Source: JAZDOT01 sp043798355 (GTDB lineage: Bacteria > Patescibacteriota > Gracilibacteria > Peribacterales > Peribacteraceae). Taken from it: a stretch of 64,000 nt of DNA. The notes below the pieces were generated by a model, which made no database searches, was not told the DNA's origin, and was given only the letters and a program-made list of their open reading frames with translations. The position numbers and the translations under genes are program-made. Positions within the stretch are counted from its first letter, which is position 1. Each line of letters begins with the position of its first letter. The stretch is from contig JAZDOT010000010.1 of assembly GCA_043798355.1 (NCBI GenBank), positions 1 to 64,000 on the forward strand, in the 5' to 3' direction. Below are positions 1 to 9,175 of this stretch, piece by piece.

Positions 1-1415
1 AGTTCCTTCGCGATGAGGCGGGTCTCCTCCTTCATCTTCTCCGTGATGCGCTTCCACTCCTGCGTCCCGAGCCGCGTGAGCTTCGGCTCATTCCCCTCGT
101 CATAGACGTACTTGCTCAGCTTGTCCGCCTGATCGACCGGCACGAAGAGTTTGTCCCCCTCCGCGTAGGTGAGCTCGAGGTACTCCCGCATCGTCAAATC
201 TATTTCCTTCTGCGTCATCCCCTCGAAGTAGCCGATGCCGTGTTCCATGTGCACCACGTAATCGCCCGGGACGAGCGAGGTGATGAAGTCCAGCGCGAGC
301 TTCTGGATGCTGCGCTGCTTGCCCGCCCTCTTGAGGGAAAAGATCTCGCGGTCGGTTAAGAGCGCGAATTTCAGGTCTGGATTCTGGAGGGAGTGCGGCA
401 GGAGATCTTCCTCGGATGCATGGAGAAGGGTAAGGGTGCCGGCACGATGATCGGCCTCTGCAGAGCAGGTGATGTGTTCCTCCCGGCAGATGGCAGCCAA
501 CTCATCGAGCCGCTTCGTCACCACGAAGAGCGACCACTCCTGCGAGAGTTTGTCGCGCACATCATTGAGGAAGTCGCCGAGCGTGTAGAATTTCAGAATG
601 GAGAGGTACCGCACGTGTGCGTGATTTTCCGTGCCCAAAGGGAACGGCGTGAAGCGGAGTGTGGAATTTTTGAGAGGGGCATCCACATCGTCCTGATCGT
701 CGAGAATGAGCAGGCTCCGCATCGGCAGCTGCCCGCTGAGCGGAACCATTTTTTCATAGAGAATAGGGAAGATTTCCAGTTCCGCCCCCGCATCGCTCAC
801 TTTTGAAAGATCGGCACGGTCCACGGCGAGAATTTTTTCCACGGAGTCGAAGGAGAGCGCGATGCGATACGGATGGGAGGATTGGATGGGGTGGATATCG
901 ATGACGTCTCCTTGCCTTCGATATTCGCCGGGAGAGAGGAAGAGATCCTGCCCGTGTTGATACCCGAGCGCGATGAGATCCTCGACGAGTTGCGTGAATT
1001 TCACCGATGTGCCTTTTTTCAGGACGATCGTCCGTTCCTCGAGCTCCTGGTAGGAGGGAAACGTGCTGTCCCACGTCGCACGAGAACAGAGGAAGACGCC
1101 CGTCTGCGCGGACCGCATGAAGAGGAGAAAAGACTGGAGAGCCTCTGAAATGATTTCCCCCTCGGCATTCTCCACCGGCATCAGGGAATGGACGGACTGA
1201 TCGAAGAAGGAAAGCCAGTGCCCCAGTTCCTCCGCATGCGCGTCATTCTCAGTCACCATGAGGCTGATGTGCGGCGCAGAGGCCAGGATGGTCGCCGTGA
1301 GGAGCGCCTTGGCCGTCTCATTCGCGGCACCCGATAAAACAAGCCTCCTCTTGGCGAGGAGGAGCTGCGCGAGATCCCGGTGTGTATCCTCCCCAAGGAG
1401 GAGAGAAGGTTGCAT
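1..1415 (-). CDS. mfd: Mfd transcription-repair coupling factor, N-terminal part (gene runs off the window)
   Basis: Mfd removes RNA polymerase stalled at DNA lesions and recruits UvrA. The visible 471 codons hold the UvrB-like N-terminal region and, from about residue 372, the CarD-like RNA-polymerase-interacting domain, seen as PGDYVVHMEHGIGYFEG followed by EYLELTYAEGDKLFVPVDQ. The RecG-like translocase motor and C-terminal domain lie outside the window. The start is the first ATG of the frame (MQPSLLLGED); no -10 hexamer sits at the leaderless spacing used by many neighbours, so the start is less certain than the identity. It lies downstream of dnaN on the same strand. Confidence 0.93.
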   Translation of the reverse strand, partial: MQPSLLLGEDTHRDLAQLLLAKRRLVLSGAANETAKALLTATILASAPHISLMVTENDAHAEELGHWLSFFDQSVHSLMPVENAEGEIISEALQSFLLFMRSAQTGVFLCSRATWDSTFPSYQELEERTIVLKKGTSVKFTQLVEDLIALGYQHGQDLFLSPGEYRRQGDVIDIHPIQSSHPYRIALSFDSVEKILAVDRADLSKVSDAGAELEIFPILYEKMVPLSGQLPMRSLLILDDQDDVDAPLKNSTLRFTPFPLGTENHAHVRYLSILKFYTLGDFLNDVRDKLSQEWSLFVVTKRLDELAAICREEHITCSAEADHRAGTLTLLHASEEDLLPHSLQNPDLKFALLTDREIFSLKRAGKQRSIQKLALDFITSLVPGDYVVHMEHGIGYFEGMTQKEIDLTMREYLELTYAEGDKLFVPVDQADKLSKYVYDEGNEPKLTRLGTQEWKRITEKMKEETRLIAKE

Positions 1416-1572
1416 GACGGTGCGATATCCCCGAAAACCACTGCCCTTCTCCGTACATTCAGAGGTGGGGTGGGTGAGGACTGTAACGATAAAATGGTTC
1501 CCTCTAAGGAAATAACCGCATTTATCCTACACCAAAATGCCGAAGTAGATCAAGAACAATCCCTCATATTCA

Positions 1573-1623
1573 AGCCCTAATATTCCAATCCCTAACCCTA
1601 ACCCTAACCCTAATTCTAATCTA
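1573..1623. repeat. CCCTAA-type hexamer repeat between mfd and dnaN
   Basis: Imperfect tandem of CCCTAA-like hexamers, with four good units in a row and degenerate ones on both sides. It lies in the 215-bp gap between dnaN and mfd. The same family recurs near 6238, 55845, 56245 and 61943. Confidence 0.85.
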
Positions 1624-1630
1624 CTATCAT

Positions 1631-2824
1631 CTATTCCTCCTGCAACCTCAGCGGCATAATGAGATGGAGCAGGGCATCACTCTTCGGAATGCGGAAGACC
1701 GCCGGATGCATACTGTCCGTGATGTGCACCTCCACCTCGTTCCCATCCACGTGATTGAGGAAATCGAGGAGATAGGAGGAACTGAGAGCGATTTTGTTCT
1801 CTTTGCCGGTAATAGTGGATTCCATGGTCGCTTCGTCCCGGCCGGTTTGCGTCTGCGGGGTGGCGAGATGGGCATGTGAACCGGAGATATGGAAGGTGAG
1901 ATTGTTATTCGTCTCTTTGGCGAAGTAGTGCATGCGCTTCACGGTTGTGAGGAGTTCGTCTGTTGCGAACGTCGCCTTGGTCACCGTTTCTTTCGGAATG
2001 ATTTGTTGGTAGTCGGGAAATTTCCCCTCGATGAGACGCGACAGAAGGCGGGTATGCCCCACCCTGAGTTCGATTTGCTGGCTCGAGAGAGCGATATCGA
2101 TAGTGGCGGCTGGCGCTTGTTCTTCTTTCTCTTTTTTGGTCTTGGTTTCTTTCTCTTTTTCCCTCTCTTCCTTTTTTTCCTTCTTCTCCTCCCCTCTCAT
2201 GGCGCCCAGAACGGACCGCAACTCCTCCAGAACTTTTGTGGGGACGATGCAGGAAATATCCTTGCCGCCGACACTGCAAGAGAGACGATATTCGGAGAGA
2301 CGGTAGCTGTCGGTGGCAACGAAGATGAGCCCTCCTTTTTCGGCCCTCAGGTATACGCCGGACAGCACGGGGCGAAGTGTGGATTTTGCGGAGGCGAACG
2401 TCACCATGCGAAGCGCCTCCAAGAGAGGGTCGACCTGAAGAGAGAAAACCTGCTCATTCTCGATGGGAACAATGGTGGGGTACTCCGTCGCCACTTCGCC
2501 GGCGATGAGGGTCTTGGCGTGGGGGGAGGTACACTTCAGTTGGGTTCCTCCACTGGTTTCGAGGAGAACTTCGCGGTCGGTATTGTACTGGGCAAAGTTG
2601 AGGATGGCTTTGGCGGGAATGGTGATGGCCCCCTCGTTTTCAATGGAGGCTTCGAAGCTGGTGACGATGCTGAGTTCCAGATCGGTCGCGCTGACGGTGC
2701 ACCGCTTCCCCTCCGCTTCAAGGAGAATATTATTGAGGATCGGAAGTGTTTGCTGTCCGCTGATTGCACGGCTGACGAGCTGAAGTGATTGGAGAATGTC
2801 CGAGGTTTTGCAGGAAAATTTCAT
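1631..2824 (-). CDS. dnaN: DNA polymerase III beta sliding clamp with a charged insertion
   Basis: The ring-shaped processivity clamp of the replicative polymerase. The 397-residue product has the N-terminal clamp signature (FSCKTSDILQSLQLVSRAI) and the C-terminal LIMPLRL. It is longer than the usual 365-380 residues because of a Lys/Glu-rich low-complexity stretch at about residues 211-240, between the middle and C-terminal clamp folds. In DNA this is an almost pure pyrimidine tract (about 2125-2200, plus strand). A TATACT -10 box (2849-2854, minus strand) leaves a leader of about 24 nt. The gene abuts the candidate origin. Confidence 0.95.
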   Translation of the reverse strand: MKFSCKTSDILQSLQLVSRAISGQQTLPILNNILLEAEGKRCTVSATDLELSIVTSFEASIENEGAITIPAKAILNFAQYNTDREVLLETSGGTQLKCTSPHAKTLIAGEVATEYPTIVPIENEQVFSLQVDPLLEALRMVTFASAKSTLRPVLSGVYLRAEKGGLIFVATDSYRLSEYRLSCSVGGKDISCIVPTKVLEELRSVLGAMRGEEKKEKKEEREKEKETKTKKEKEEQAPAATIDIALSSQQIELRVGHTRLLSRLIEGKFPDYQQIIPKETVTKATFATDELLTTVKRMHYFAKETNNNLTFHISGSHAHLATPQTQTGRDEATMESTITGKENKIALSSSYLLDFLNHVDGNEVEVHITDSMHPAVFRIPKSDALLHLIMPLRLQEE

Positions 2825-2887
2825 ATCTATAAGAAGAAAGGTAAAGATAGTATATCTGAATTAGTAATCATAGAAGGGGATTGTCAT

Positions 2888-3163
2888 CTATTCACATTGT
2901 TGAGTGTGGTGTGTGGAAACTCAAGATCAAAACGAATAAAAAATAAATAGTTGCTCTAGAGGAAGCGAAAGAACGACTGGTTTGAACAAAACTCTTGTGT
3001 GGGGGGGGTGTGGAAAACTTGTGGGAAAGCAGGGGGGAGACGTGGAGCTGCGCCCCTTTCTATTTTTTGGCTTCAGAGAGCGGAAAGCCAATGATATTGT
3101 GGAGAACGCAGGGCAAAAGCATAGAAGAGGGGGTAGAGGGCTTTCCACAGGGGGTGTGGATAT
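2888..3163. other. Candidate replication origin (DnaA-box cluster)
   Basis: The 373-bp gene-free gap upstream of dnaN has seven 9-mers close to the DnaA box TTWTNCACA: 2888-2896 (+), 2912-2920 (-), 3009-3017 (-, perfect TTTTCCACA), 3020-3028 (-), 3098-3106 (-), 3141-3149 (+) and 3155-3163 (-). The other six each have one mismatch. An A/T-rich stretch lies at about 2926-2950. oriC next to dnaN is common in bacteria. dnaA is not in the window, so this is inference from the box cluster and location. Confidence 0.55.
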
Positions 3164-3197
3164 CTCCGGAATCAAAAAATGAATCAGAATCAGGAAA

Positions 3198-4487
3198 TTA
3201 GTGTGGTTTTTTTCGATCCATCCCTTCGAGGCGCACGCGGTTCTCGCGGATGACCACCTCACCATTCTTAAGAGTGGCGAAGCTCCCATCGGGGGCATCG
3301 GCAGAGAGGAGGAGGTGTGCGCTCACAAAGGAGCCCGCCCCCACCTTCACGCCCGGATTGGTGCTGACATGGATGCCGAAGCGGCAATCGTTCCCGACGA
3401 TCGCACCAAACTTCTTCAATTCCGTCTTTACCGGGGCTTCGTGGACAGCGGAGGAAATCTCCCCTTCATCCAGCCGGAGATTGCCCGTGATACACCCGCC
3501 GCCGAAGGATACGTTGGATCCGATGACGCTGTCCCCGAGGTAGGTCATATGTGTCCAGACATCATGCGCGAGCACAGAGGACTTCACCTCGCTCCCGAAG
3601 CCGACAACGCACCGTTCGCCGATACTGGCATTCCGGACCAGGGCATTATTGGCGATCACCGAGCCTTTTCCGATCGTGCACGGGCCGCGGACGGTTGCGT
3701 GCGCCATCACGCGGACCCCCTCAGCGATCCTCACAGGACCGTCGATGATTGCAGAGGGGTGGATCTGGGCAGAGGGGTGGATCGTTTGGTCTTTGATGAG
3801 TGAGAGGAGATGATCGAGCAGGGCGAGCACGTGCCACGGGTACTTTACGGCGATCCATGGGTCGTTGTACGGGACGGCATGGTAGACGTGCGAGGAGAAG
3901 AGCTGGGTGAGCGCGCGTTCGTAACCGTCATCATTGCCGGATGGTGTCTTTTGGAGTTCCGCGAGGAGGAGCGCGGGGTCAGAGTGGACATGCGCGACGA
4001 TGTTCACGAGGTCACTCGGGGTGTTCCCCTCCCCCGGCTTTTCCGTGATACCGGTAATGCGTTCCCCTTCGACCGAGAGGTACCCTCCCGGGAAGTAGCG
4101 CTTGCACTCCTTTGCGAGGAGGCAGCCGGGAACGCCGTTGGCCTGGGACGCCTGGACGAGATCGCGATAGGCATGGCTCTCGACGACATCGTTCCCGCAG
4201 ACCACCATCACAGGCTCATTCCCCATGTGCGGGAGGGACGAGAGGAGGGCGCCCTGCATTCCAAGCGTCAGATCTTTCTGCTCGATGGTTGGGAGAGAGG
4301 GAAAGCGGGAATGTGCTTCGGGGAGATTGTGCGCTCCTCCGACAAGAGTGATATCGGTGAGTCCGGCTTCTTTCAGGTGGGCGATTTGGATATCGAGGAG
4401 TGTGGTACCGCAAATAGGAAAGAATGATTTTTCAGTAAGCGGCCAGAAACGCTTCGACCTGCCGGCAAGGAGAAGAAGCACCTTCAT
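3198..4487 (-). CDS. GlmU-like sugar-phosphate nucleotidyltransferase with left-handed beta-helix
   Basis: 429 residues. A nucleotidyltransferase Rossmann domain (about 1-215) begins KVLLLLAGRSKRFWPLT, matching the LAGG.GTR..PLT signature loosely. A hexapeptide-repeat left-handed beta-helix follows (about 235-400; IHPSAQIHPSAIIDGP and GDSVIGSNVSFGGG). This resembles GlmU or glucose-1-phosphate thymidylyltransferases and suggests an activated sugar for the envelope; the substrate is unknown. The start at 4487 fits the domain edge, a TAGGAT box (4496-4501) ending 8 nt upstream, and an AGGA motif. An in-frame ATG 20 codons upstream would only add an unconserved tail. Confidence 0.8.
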   Translation of the reverse strand: MKVLLLLAGRSKRFWPLTEKSFFPICGTTLLDIQIAHLKEAGLTDITLVGGAHNLPEAHSRFPSLPTIEQKDLTLGMQGALLSSLPHMGNEPVMVVCGNDVVESHAYRDLVQASQANGVPGCLLAKECKRYFPGGYLSVEGERITGITEKPGEGNTPSDLVNIVAHVHSDPALLLAELQKTPSGNDDGYERALTQLFSSHVYHAVPYNDPWIAVKYPWHVLALLDHLLSLIKDQTIHPSAQIHPSAIIDGPVRIAEGVRVMAHATVRGPCTIGKGSVIANNALVRNASIGERCVVGFGSEVKSSVLAHDVWTHMTYLGDSVIGSNVSFGGGCITGNLRLDEGEISSAVHEAPVKTELKKFGAIVGNDCRFGIHVSTNPGVKVGAGSFVSAHLLLSADAPDGSFATLKNGEVVIRENRVRLEGMDRKKPH

Positions 4488-4585
4488 ATGGCGTAATCCT
4501 ATGTCAAATGGCTGATGGATGCGAGGGAAAGCAGGGGTTTCCGGCAACAGGGAGAGTACAGAAATTACAACTTGTCAGAAGCAGG

Positions 4586-5320
4586 TCATTTCTTCTTCGA
4601 TGTGTTCTGTTCGACGATCTTTAGGCGGCCAAAAAAACCGCGCTCAGCTTTGTATGGGATATTCTCCCGATCAAATCGATGGTTAAGAACGGTAACAATA
4701 TTTGATTGCTCTGTTCTATCCATCGTTTCAAATGCCCCTTGTAGCTGTTTCAGCGCTACGCCTCCGGGAACGGGACCCTCTCCATGTCCTTCTTTTACAA
4801 GTAGGGCTTGCACAAGGGTCTTGATTGCTGGTTCCAGCGCATACTTCCGTTCGGTTGTTTGGATAATTGATAACTTCCCATCATCGTCGATAGCATCCCA
4901 TCGGATATCCTCTTTTTTGAAACGATCGTTAATGATCATAAGCATCGTCATTTGTTCTAAAGTGGAATCGGGGCCAAATTTCAATCTTTCATATGTTTTC
5001 TGTAGCTCCTGTAAGGCCAGACCGCCTGGCACAGGTCCCTCCTCTTTTCCTTGGCTGACTCTCTCGGCTTGGACAAGCACATTCAATGCAGATTGCCACG
5101 GGATTTTTACTTCCTCTCCGAGTTCCTTATCGAGTTCCTTGAACGGGTTTCCCTCTTTTTCCATTTTCTCCCGTGCTAAATGCTGCTGGAGCGTGTCGAG
5201 CCTCCTTTTTTGGAGGGCGGCATTATCCTGTGCCGGACCGATATGGACTCCTGTTGCCTTGTCTATTTCCTTGAGTATCTCTTTCTTTGTGGAATCATGA
5301 GGGCGATCGATGTTTGTCAT
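4586..5320 (-). CDS. Unknown protein with an internal duplication
   Basis: 244 residues, no recognised family, no signal peptide or membrane segment, many charged residues. Two similar units of about 60 residues are visible: LVQAERVSQGKEEGPVPGG followed by LALQELQ, and LVQALLVKEGHGEGPVPGG followed by VALKQLQ. Each ends in a helix with NDRF or NHRF. The start is set by a perfect TATAAT (5328-5333, extended by TGC) ending 7 nt before ATG, which predicts a leaderless transcript. A start further upstream would overlap the next gene. Function not inferred. Confidence 0.75.
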   Translation of the reverse strand: MTNIDRPHDSTKKEILKEIDKATGVHIGPAQDNAALQKRRLDTLQQHLAREKMEKEGNPFKELDKELGEEVKIPWQSALNVLVQAERVSQGKEEGPVPGGLALQELQKTYERLKFGPDSTLEQMTMLMIINDRFKKEDIRWDAIDDDGKLSIIQTTERKYALEPAIKTLVQALLVKEGHGEGPVPGGVALKQLQGAFETMDRTEQSNIVTVLNHRFDRENIPYKAERGFFGRLKIVEQNTSKKK

Positions 5321-5381
5321 AATAGATATTATAGCAAAAAAAGAAGAGTATGTAAATATGAAGAAATATGAGGTACTTGCT

Positions 5382-6209
5382 CTATTCCGGCGAGACAATT
5401 GATATTGTCCCCCTCTTCGCCGTGCTCTCGAGAGGGATCCCAAGTGCTTTGTATCGTTCCAGAATCATGGGGTGCGGGAGGCCGTAGTCATTATCATTGT
5501 TCACGGAAACGATTGCGTGATCGGGGGAAACAGCGAGGAGGAATCCCGTTGAGGATGACAGCTTGCTTCCGTGATGTGGAACTTCGAGCACAGTGGAATC
5601 CAGGCTCAAGCCCGTTGCCAATAAATACTGTTCAATTTTGGATGTGGCATCTCCGGGGAGGAGCAGGGAATCAGAGGCGTAGAGCACACGGAGAATCGTT
5701 GATCCGTCATTGAGATCGTCCGAAAGCAGGGCGGCATTCCGGCGATCCGGCCACAGAACATCGAGTAGCACGCCGTCTCCGAGGTCGTAATCCTCCTCGG
5801 CATCGGCGACCTTCACGGGGATACCCTGCTCACGGATGCTCGAAAGCATGGCCCTCTCCCGCGGCGAAAATTGCGATTGTGTCGGCCAGAGGACACCCTG
5901 TACGCGGTAGCGGCGCAGCACCTCCGGCAGCGCGGCAATGTGGTCGGCGTGGGCGTGTGTGAGGACGAGGAGGTCGATGCTGCGGTCGAAGAATGGCAGA
6001 CGCTTCCCCAGTCCCTCGAGGGTCGATAGATCGGGTCCGCCATCGATCAGAACACGCTTCCCGGACGGGGTGGTGAGGAGGGTCGCATTCCCCATGCCCA
6101 CATCAAAAAAATCCGCATGGAGGCGGCCGTCCGGGAGCCGCATAAGTTCGTGCATCGTGAGGAGCGCGATCACAACGCAGACACCGAGGATGACGCCGTG
6201 ACGGGGCAT
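5382..6209 (-). CDS. ComEC-like metallo-beta-lactamase-fold hydrolase, membrane-anchored
   Basis: 275 residues. One hydrophobic N-terminal segment (GVILGVCVVIALLTM) acts as signal peptide or anchor. The metallo-beta-lactamase fold that follows has FFDVGMGNATLL, the metal motif HAHADH, the later LPGDAT and the terminal HHGS. This is like the extracellular domain of the DNA-uptake protein ComEC, but without its channel, so a free-standing ComEC-C type protein. Start chosen at 6209 because TATCCT (6218-6223) ends 8 nt before it. The longer frame would translate a CCTTAG repeat as KAKAKVK. Confidence 0.78.
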   Translation of the reverse strand: MPRHGVILGVCVVIALLTMHELMRLPDGRLHADFFDVGMGNATLLTTPSGKRVLIDGGPDLSTLEGLGKRLPFFDRSIDLLVLTHAHADHIAALPEVLRRYRVQGVLWPTQSQFSPRERAMLSSIREQGIPVKVADAEEDYDLGDGVLLDVLWPDRRNAALLSDDLNDGSTILRVLYASDSLLLPGDATSKIEQYLLATGLSLDSTVLEVPHHGSKLSSSTGFLLAVSPDHAIVSVNNDNDYGLPHPMILERYKALGIPLESTAKRGTISIVSPE

Positions 6210-6237
6210 AGCGGGACAGGATAGCACGAATGCACGC

Positions 6238-6262
6238 TTAACCTTAGCCTTAGCCTTAACAG
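6238..6262. repeat. TTAGCC/TTAACC hexamer repeat
   Basis: About four hexamer units of the CCCTAA-like family lie in the short gap between the surface-protein gene and the start chosen for the hydrolase gene. If the longer start of the hydrolase were used, the repeat would be read as Lys-Ala alternation. Confidence 0.75.
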
Positions 6263-6276
6263 TCGCCATTCATCAT

Positions 6277-7605
6277 TTACACTTGCACAATGCACTTCGC
6301 TTTCGCCCGGCGGTACCCCGCCGCCGCCCCGAGTGCGATGAATGTGATGAGCATACTGGCGGCGCCCGTTGTACTCAGAGGGGATGCGGGTGTGGTCGGG
6401 CCCTTCGCCTGGCTCGTGATGGACGCGGTCGGAACAGGAGCGGGAGGGGGGGCAACGGTACCGACTGTGATCGAACGGAAGACTCCTGCGGCCTGCGTGC
6501 CGTCGATGCGGATGGGGGTGATGCTCAGGCCGAACGTTCCCGGGGGGATGCCTCTCACAGTGATGCCGCCGACATTCTCCAGGATGGTCGGATCCGAAAA
6601 TGTTTTTCCCCCGTCACTCGATTGCGTCACGAGGTAATGGAAGAGATCCCTCGGGTCGCCGTCCAGTTCCCACGTGGCCTTGACGGTCGTGAGTCCGTTT
6701 GCTTCCGGGAGGGCTTCCATGAGGAAATTGACGAGTCCCTGGACAGGCTGCACGTCCGTGACAGGGTTGATGGGAAGTGGCTCGGACGGGAGGCGGCCTT
6801 CGGGATGTCCCTGGAAGAAAGAGCTTCGGTTCACAGGGTCCAGCGGCAGACCCGTCGGCGAATAGGCCGGTTCGCTGACGCGCAGCGTGTAGAGGCGGTT
6901 TTGTTCTTGCATCTCCGTTTCTACGGTGATCTGCGCATTCTCGATGACGATTCTCCGGATGGGGAGGAGGAAGCCGGAACTGTCGGTAATACTGAATGCC
7001 TCCGGCGCGCGGGAGGCTTCGACGAGGAGGGGGCTCGTGAACGTGAGGACGATGCCGGTTGCGGAGGTGACATTCACGGCCGCGAGGCTGACGGTCTTCG
7101 CCGCTTCGCTGCTGGCGGAGGAGGAAGCAATGATTTCCTCAGGGGGGCTGGAGACGGGGGTTTGTGGCAGGGCAACGGTTTCCTCCTGTACTTCGAGGGG
7201 GGTGGGTGTCGGTTCGGGTGTCGTGGGAGCGGGAGCGGATTTCGGCAGAGGAACGGCAACCTCCTCGACGAACGTGTTGGCATCTTCATTCTCCGCACTC
7301 ACGCCCAGCACGGCGATATAGAGAACGGGAACATCCGGCAGCTCTGCGAACGTGTACTCGGTCTCGGGTCCGGTCGTCGTCTCGAAATCATCGTAGAGAC
7401 CGGCATTTTCAAGAATGGATTTCGCGCTGAAGTACACGCGGTAGAACGCCGCACCCTCTGAAGGCGCCGACCAGCTCACTTTCAGCGCTCCGTCGACCAT
7501 CTCGGCGCCCAGCCCCGTGATGGGAGGAGGCGCCTTGGCGGAGGCAAGAGGCACGAACGCGAGCGTGAGCAGAACAGCGAGACCGACGGAGAGGGGGAAA
7601 CGCAT
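6277..7605 (-). CDS. Secreted surface protein with fibronectin-like domain and C-terminal anchor
   Basis: 442 residues. Signal peptide at 1-23 ending ASAKA; a fibronectin-III-like domain at about 28-115 (GALKVSWSAPSEGAAFYRVY); a Pro/Thr/Glu linker at about 130-165; two further beta-rich regions; a Pro/Thr-rich stretch; and a final hydrophobic segment (MLITFIALGAAAGY) followed by basic residues. The layout is that of a cell-surface protein held by its C-terminus. A perfect extended -10 (TGC-TATAAT, minus strand, hexamer at 7631-7636) leaves a 25-nt leader, unusual here. It follows the flippase closely and may belong to the same envelope locus. Confidence 0.7.
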   Translation of the reverse strand: MRFPLSVGLAVLLTLAFVPLASAKAPPPITGLGAEMVDGALKVSWSAPSEGAAFYRVYFSAKSILENAGLYDDFETTTGPETEYTFAELPDVPVLYIAVLGVSAENEDANTFVEEVAVPLPKSAPAPTTPEPTPTPLEVQEETVALPQTPVSSPPEEIIASSSASSEAAKTVSLAAVNVTSATGIVLTFTSPLLVEASRAPEAFSITDSSGFLLPIRRIVIENAQITVETEMQEQNRLYTLRVSEPAYSPTGLPLDPVNRSSFFQGHPEGRLPSEPLPINPVTDVQPVQGLVNFLMEALPEANGLTTVKATWELDGDPRDLFHYLVTQSSDGGKTFSDPTILENVGGITVRGIPPGTFGLSITPIRIDGTQAAGVFRSITVGTVAPPPAPVPTASITSQAKGPTTPASPLSTTGAASMLITFIALGAAAGYRRAKAKCIVQV

Positions 7606-7631
7606 GAGATGTGGGTGTGAGTTACCAAGTA

Positions 7632-9122
7632 TTATAGCACAGCGCGCTCTTTGTGGCCAATCATTGTTTCACGGTCATCCAGCAGCTTCAGTAATCCCGT
7701 CACCCATCCGAAGAGCAGAAGCAGGACAGCCATAACACAGAGGGCGATGGCGGTTTTGAGGTCTGTTACGAGCAGTGGCCGCAGCAGGAAGAGCGTTCCG
7801 CCGAGGAGGATGATGAAGAGGAGAACACGAAGAACAGACCCCTGCGGCAGCCGGATTTTATGGCGTGACAGGGCGATGGGGAAGAGGAGGAGCGCAAGCA
7901 GCGCATGGGTGATTGCCGATCCGATCGAAGATCCTACGAAACCGAACGGCGGGATGAGGAGGAGATTCAGGCCGAGAGAGAGAATCGCCCCCAGAGCGAG
8001 AATCGGCACGAGACGCCGCCAGTCGCCGCGGTTGAGGAGCGTATAGAACGCGAACAGGATGAAGCCGTTCACGAGGAGGGGGATGGCGAGGATGACGAGG
8101 GCGGTATCCGAACCCGGCGAGGTGAGGGTGGAGAGATAGGCAGGAGTCGTCATGAGGAGCGTGAGCGGACGTGCCCAGAGGCAGGCGAAGAATGAAGAGA
8201 TGATGCCAAGAATCACGAGGATGACGATGGTTTTGCCGAGGAGCATCGAGGTGTCCTCTCCGCGGGCGTCTCTCTCGCTCAGGATGGGGAGCGTGGAATT
8301 GAGGAGGAACGTCGGGATCACGAAGCCCATGTCCATCATGCGGGCAACGAAGCCGTAGTACGCGTTCTGGAGTTCGAAATCCGGACGCAGGAGTGCGATC
8401 ATGGCGACGTCGAACTGCCGGAAGATGGAGACGCACAGATACGCGACCCCAAACGGAGCAGCCATCCGGAAGAGCGAGAGGAGAAGTGTGGTATCCCAGA
8501 GTGCATGGATGGGCGTGATCCTCTTTGCAAAGAAAAGTGAGATGGCGAAGAGCAGAAGTGCGCCCGCCCCTCCGGCGATGAGGAAGAGCAGTTCTATCTG
8601 GACATTTGCGCTGCCACGCACCCCCATGACGATCGCGATGCCGATGAGGGAGGTGGTGAGGACGCGGTGGAGTACCTCCGCAATGAAGACGAAGTGCATC
8701 TGGTACTCCACCTGGAAGACGGTGCGCAGGACTCCGGTGAGCAAAACGAAGAAGGGAACAAGGGCGGCGACGGAAACACTGAGGGGGAAAGCGGTCCCGC
8801 GCCATTGCGGGAGGATCCAGACAATGAGGAGGGCGGAGGTAAGGGAGAGGCTGAGAATGATGAGGCGCAGCGTGAGGAGTGCGCCCAGGACACGTTCCTT
8901 GTTTTCTGTCCGGCTGACTTCGCGGATGGAGACGGCATACAGACCGAAGTCCGCGAGAATGCCGAAGAGCTGCAGGTACCCGTAGGCGGAGTTGTACGTT
9001 CCGGCCAGCTCCTTGGTGAGTGCGATCGCGACGAACTTCACCGTGAGGATGCTGAGGCCCGCCATGGTGATCTGGCTCAGGAGCTGCCAGAATGTGGAAA
9101 CGGCGATTTTGCGCGTAGACAC
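7632..9122 (-). CDS. Polysaccharide/lipid-linked oligosaccharide flippase (PST/MviN-like)
   Basis: 496 residues with about 12-14 predicted membrane segments throughout. The N-terminus (STFWQLLSQITMAGLSILTV) is typical of the MOP superfamily Wzx/RfbX flippases that move lipid-linked sugars across the membrane. The GTG at 9122 is preferred to the ATG three codons upstream because TAGAAT (9130-9135) ends 7 nt before it. The GlmU-like gene nearby fits a surface-glycan role, though no full glycan cluster is visible. Confidence 0.82.
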   Translation of the reverse strand: MSTRKIAVSTFWQLLSQITMAGLSILTVKFVAIALTKELAGTYNSAYGYLQLFGILADFGLYAVSIREVSRTENKERVLGALLTLRLIILSLSLTSALLIVWILPQWRGTAFPLSVSVAALVPFFVLLTGVLRTVFQVEYQMHFVFIAEVLHRVLTTSLIGIAIVMGVRGSANVQIELLFLIAGGAGALLLFAISLFFAKRITPIHALWDTTLLLSLFRMAAPFGVAYLCVSIFRQFDVAMIALLRPDFELQNAYYGFVARMMDMGFVIPTFLLNSTLPILSERDARGEDTSMLLGKTIVILVILGIISSFFACLWARPLTLLMTTPAYLSTLTSPGSDTALVILAIPLLVNGFILFAFYTLLNRGDWRRLVPILALGAILSLGLNLLLIPPFGFVGSSIGSAITHALLALLLFPIALSRHKIRLPQGSVLRVLLFIILLGGTLFLLRPLLVTDLKTAIALCVMAVLLLLFGWVTGLLKLLDDRETMIGHKERAVL

Positions 9123-9175
9123 GCCGCACATTCTAGGGGAGGGGCATCGGTTGGGCGATCAAAATGCCACGACGT

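Noticed and set aside
1889..2788. Long plus-strand frame of 299 codons opposite dnaN
   Set aside because: It is an antisense shadow of the clamp gene with repetitive Phe/Leu stretches and no family resemblance; similar shadows occur over many genes here.
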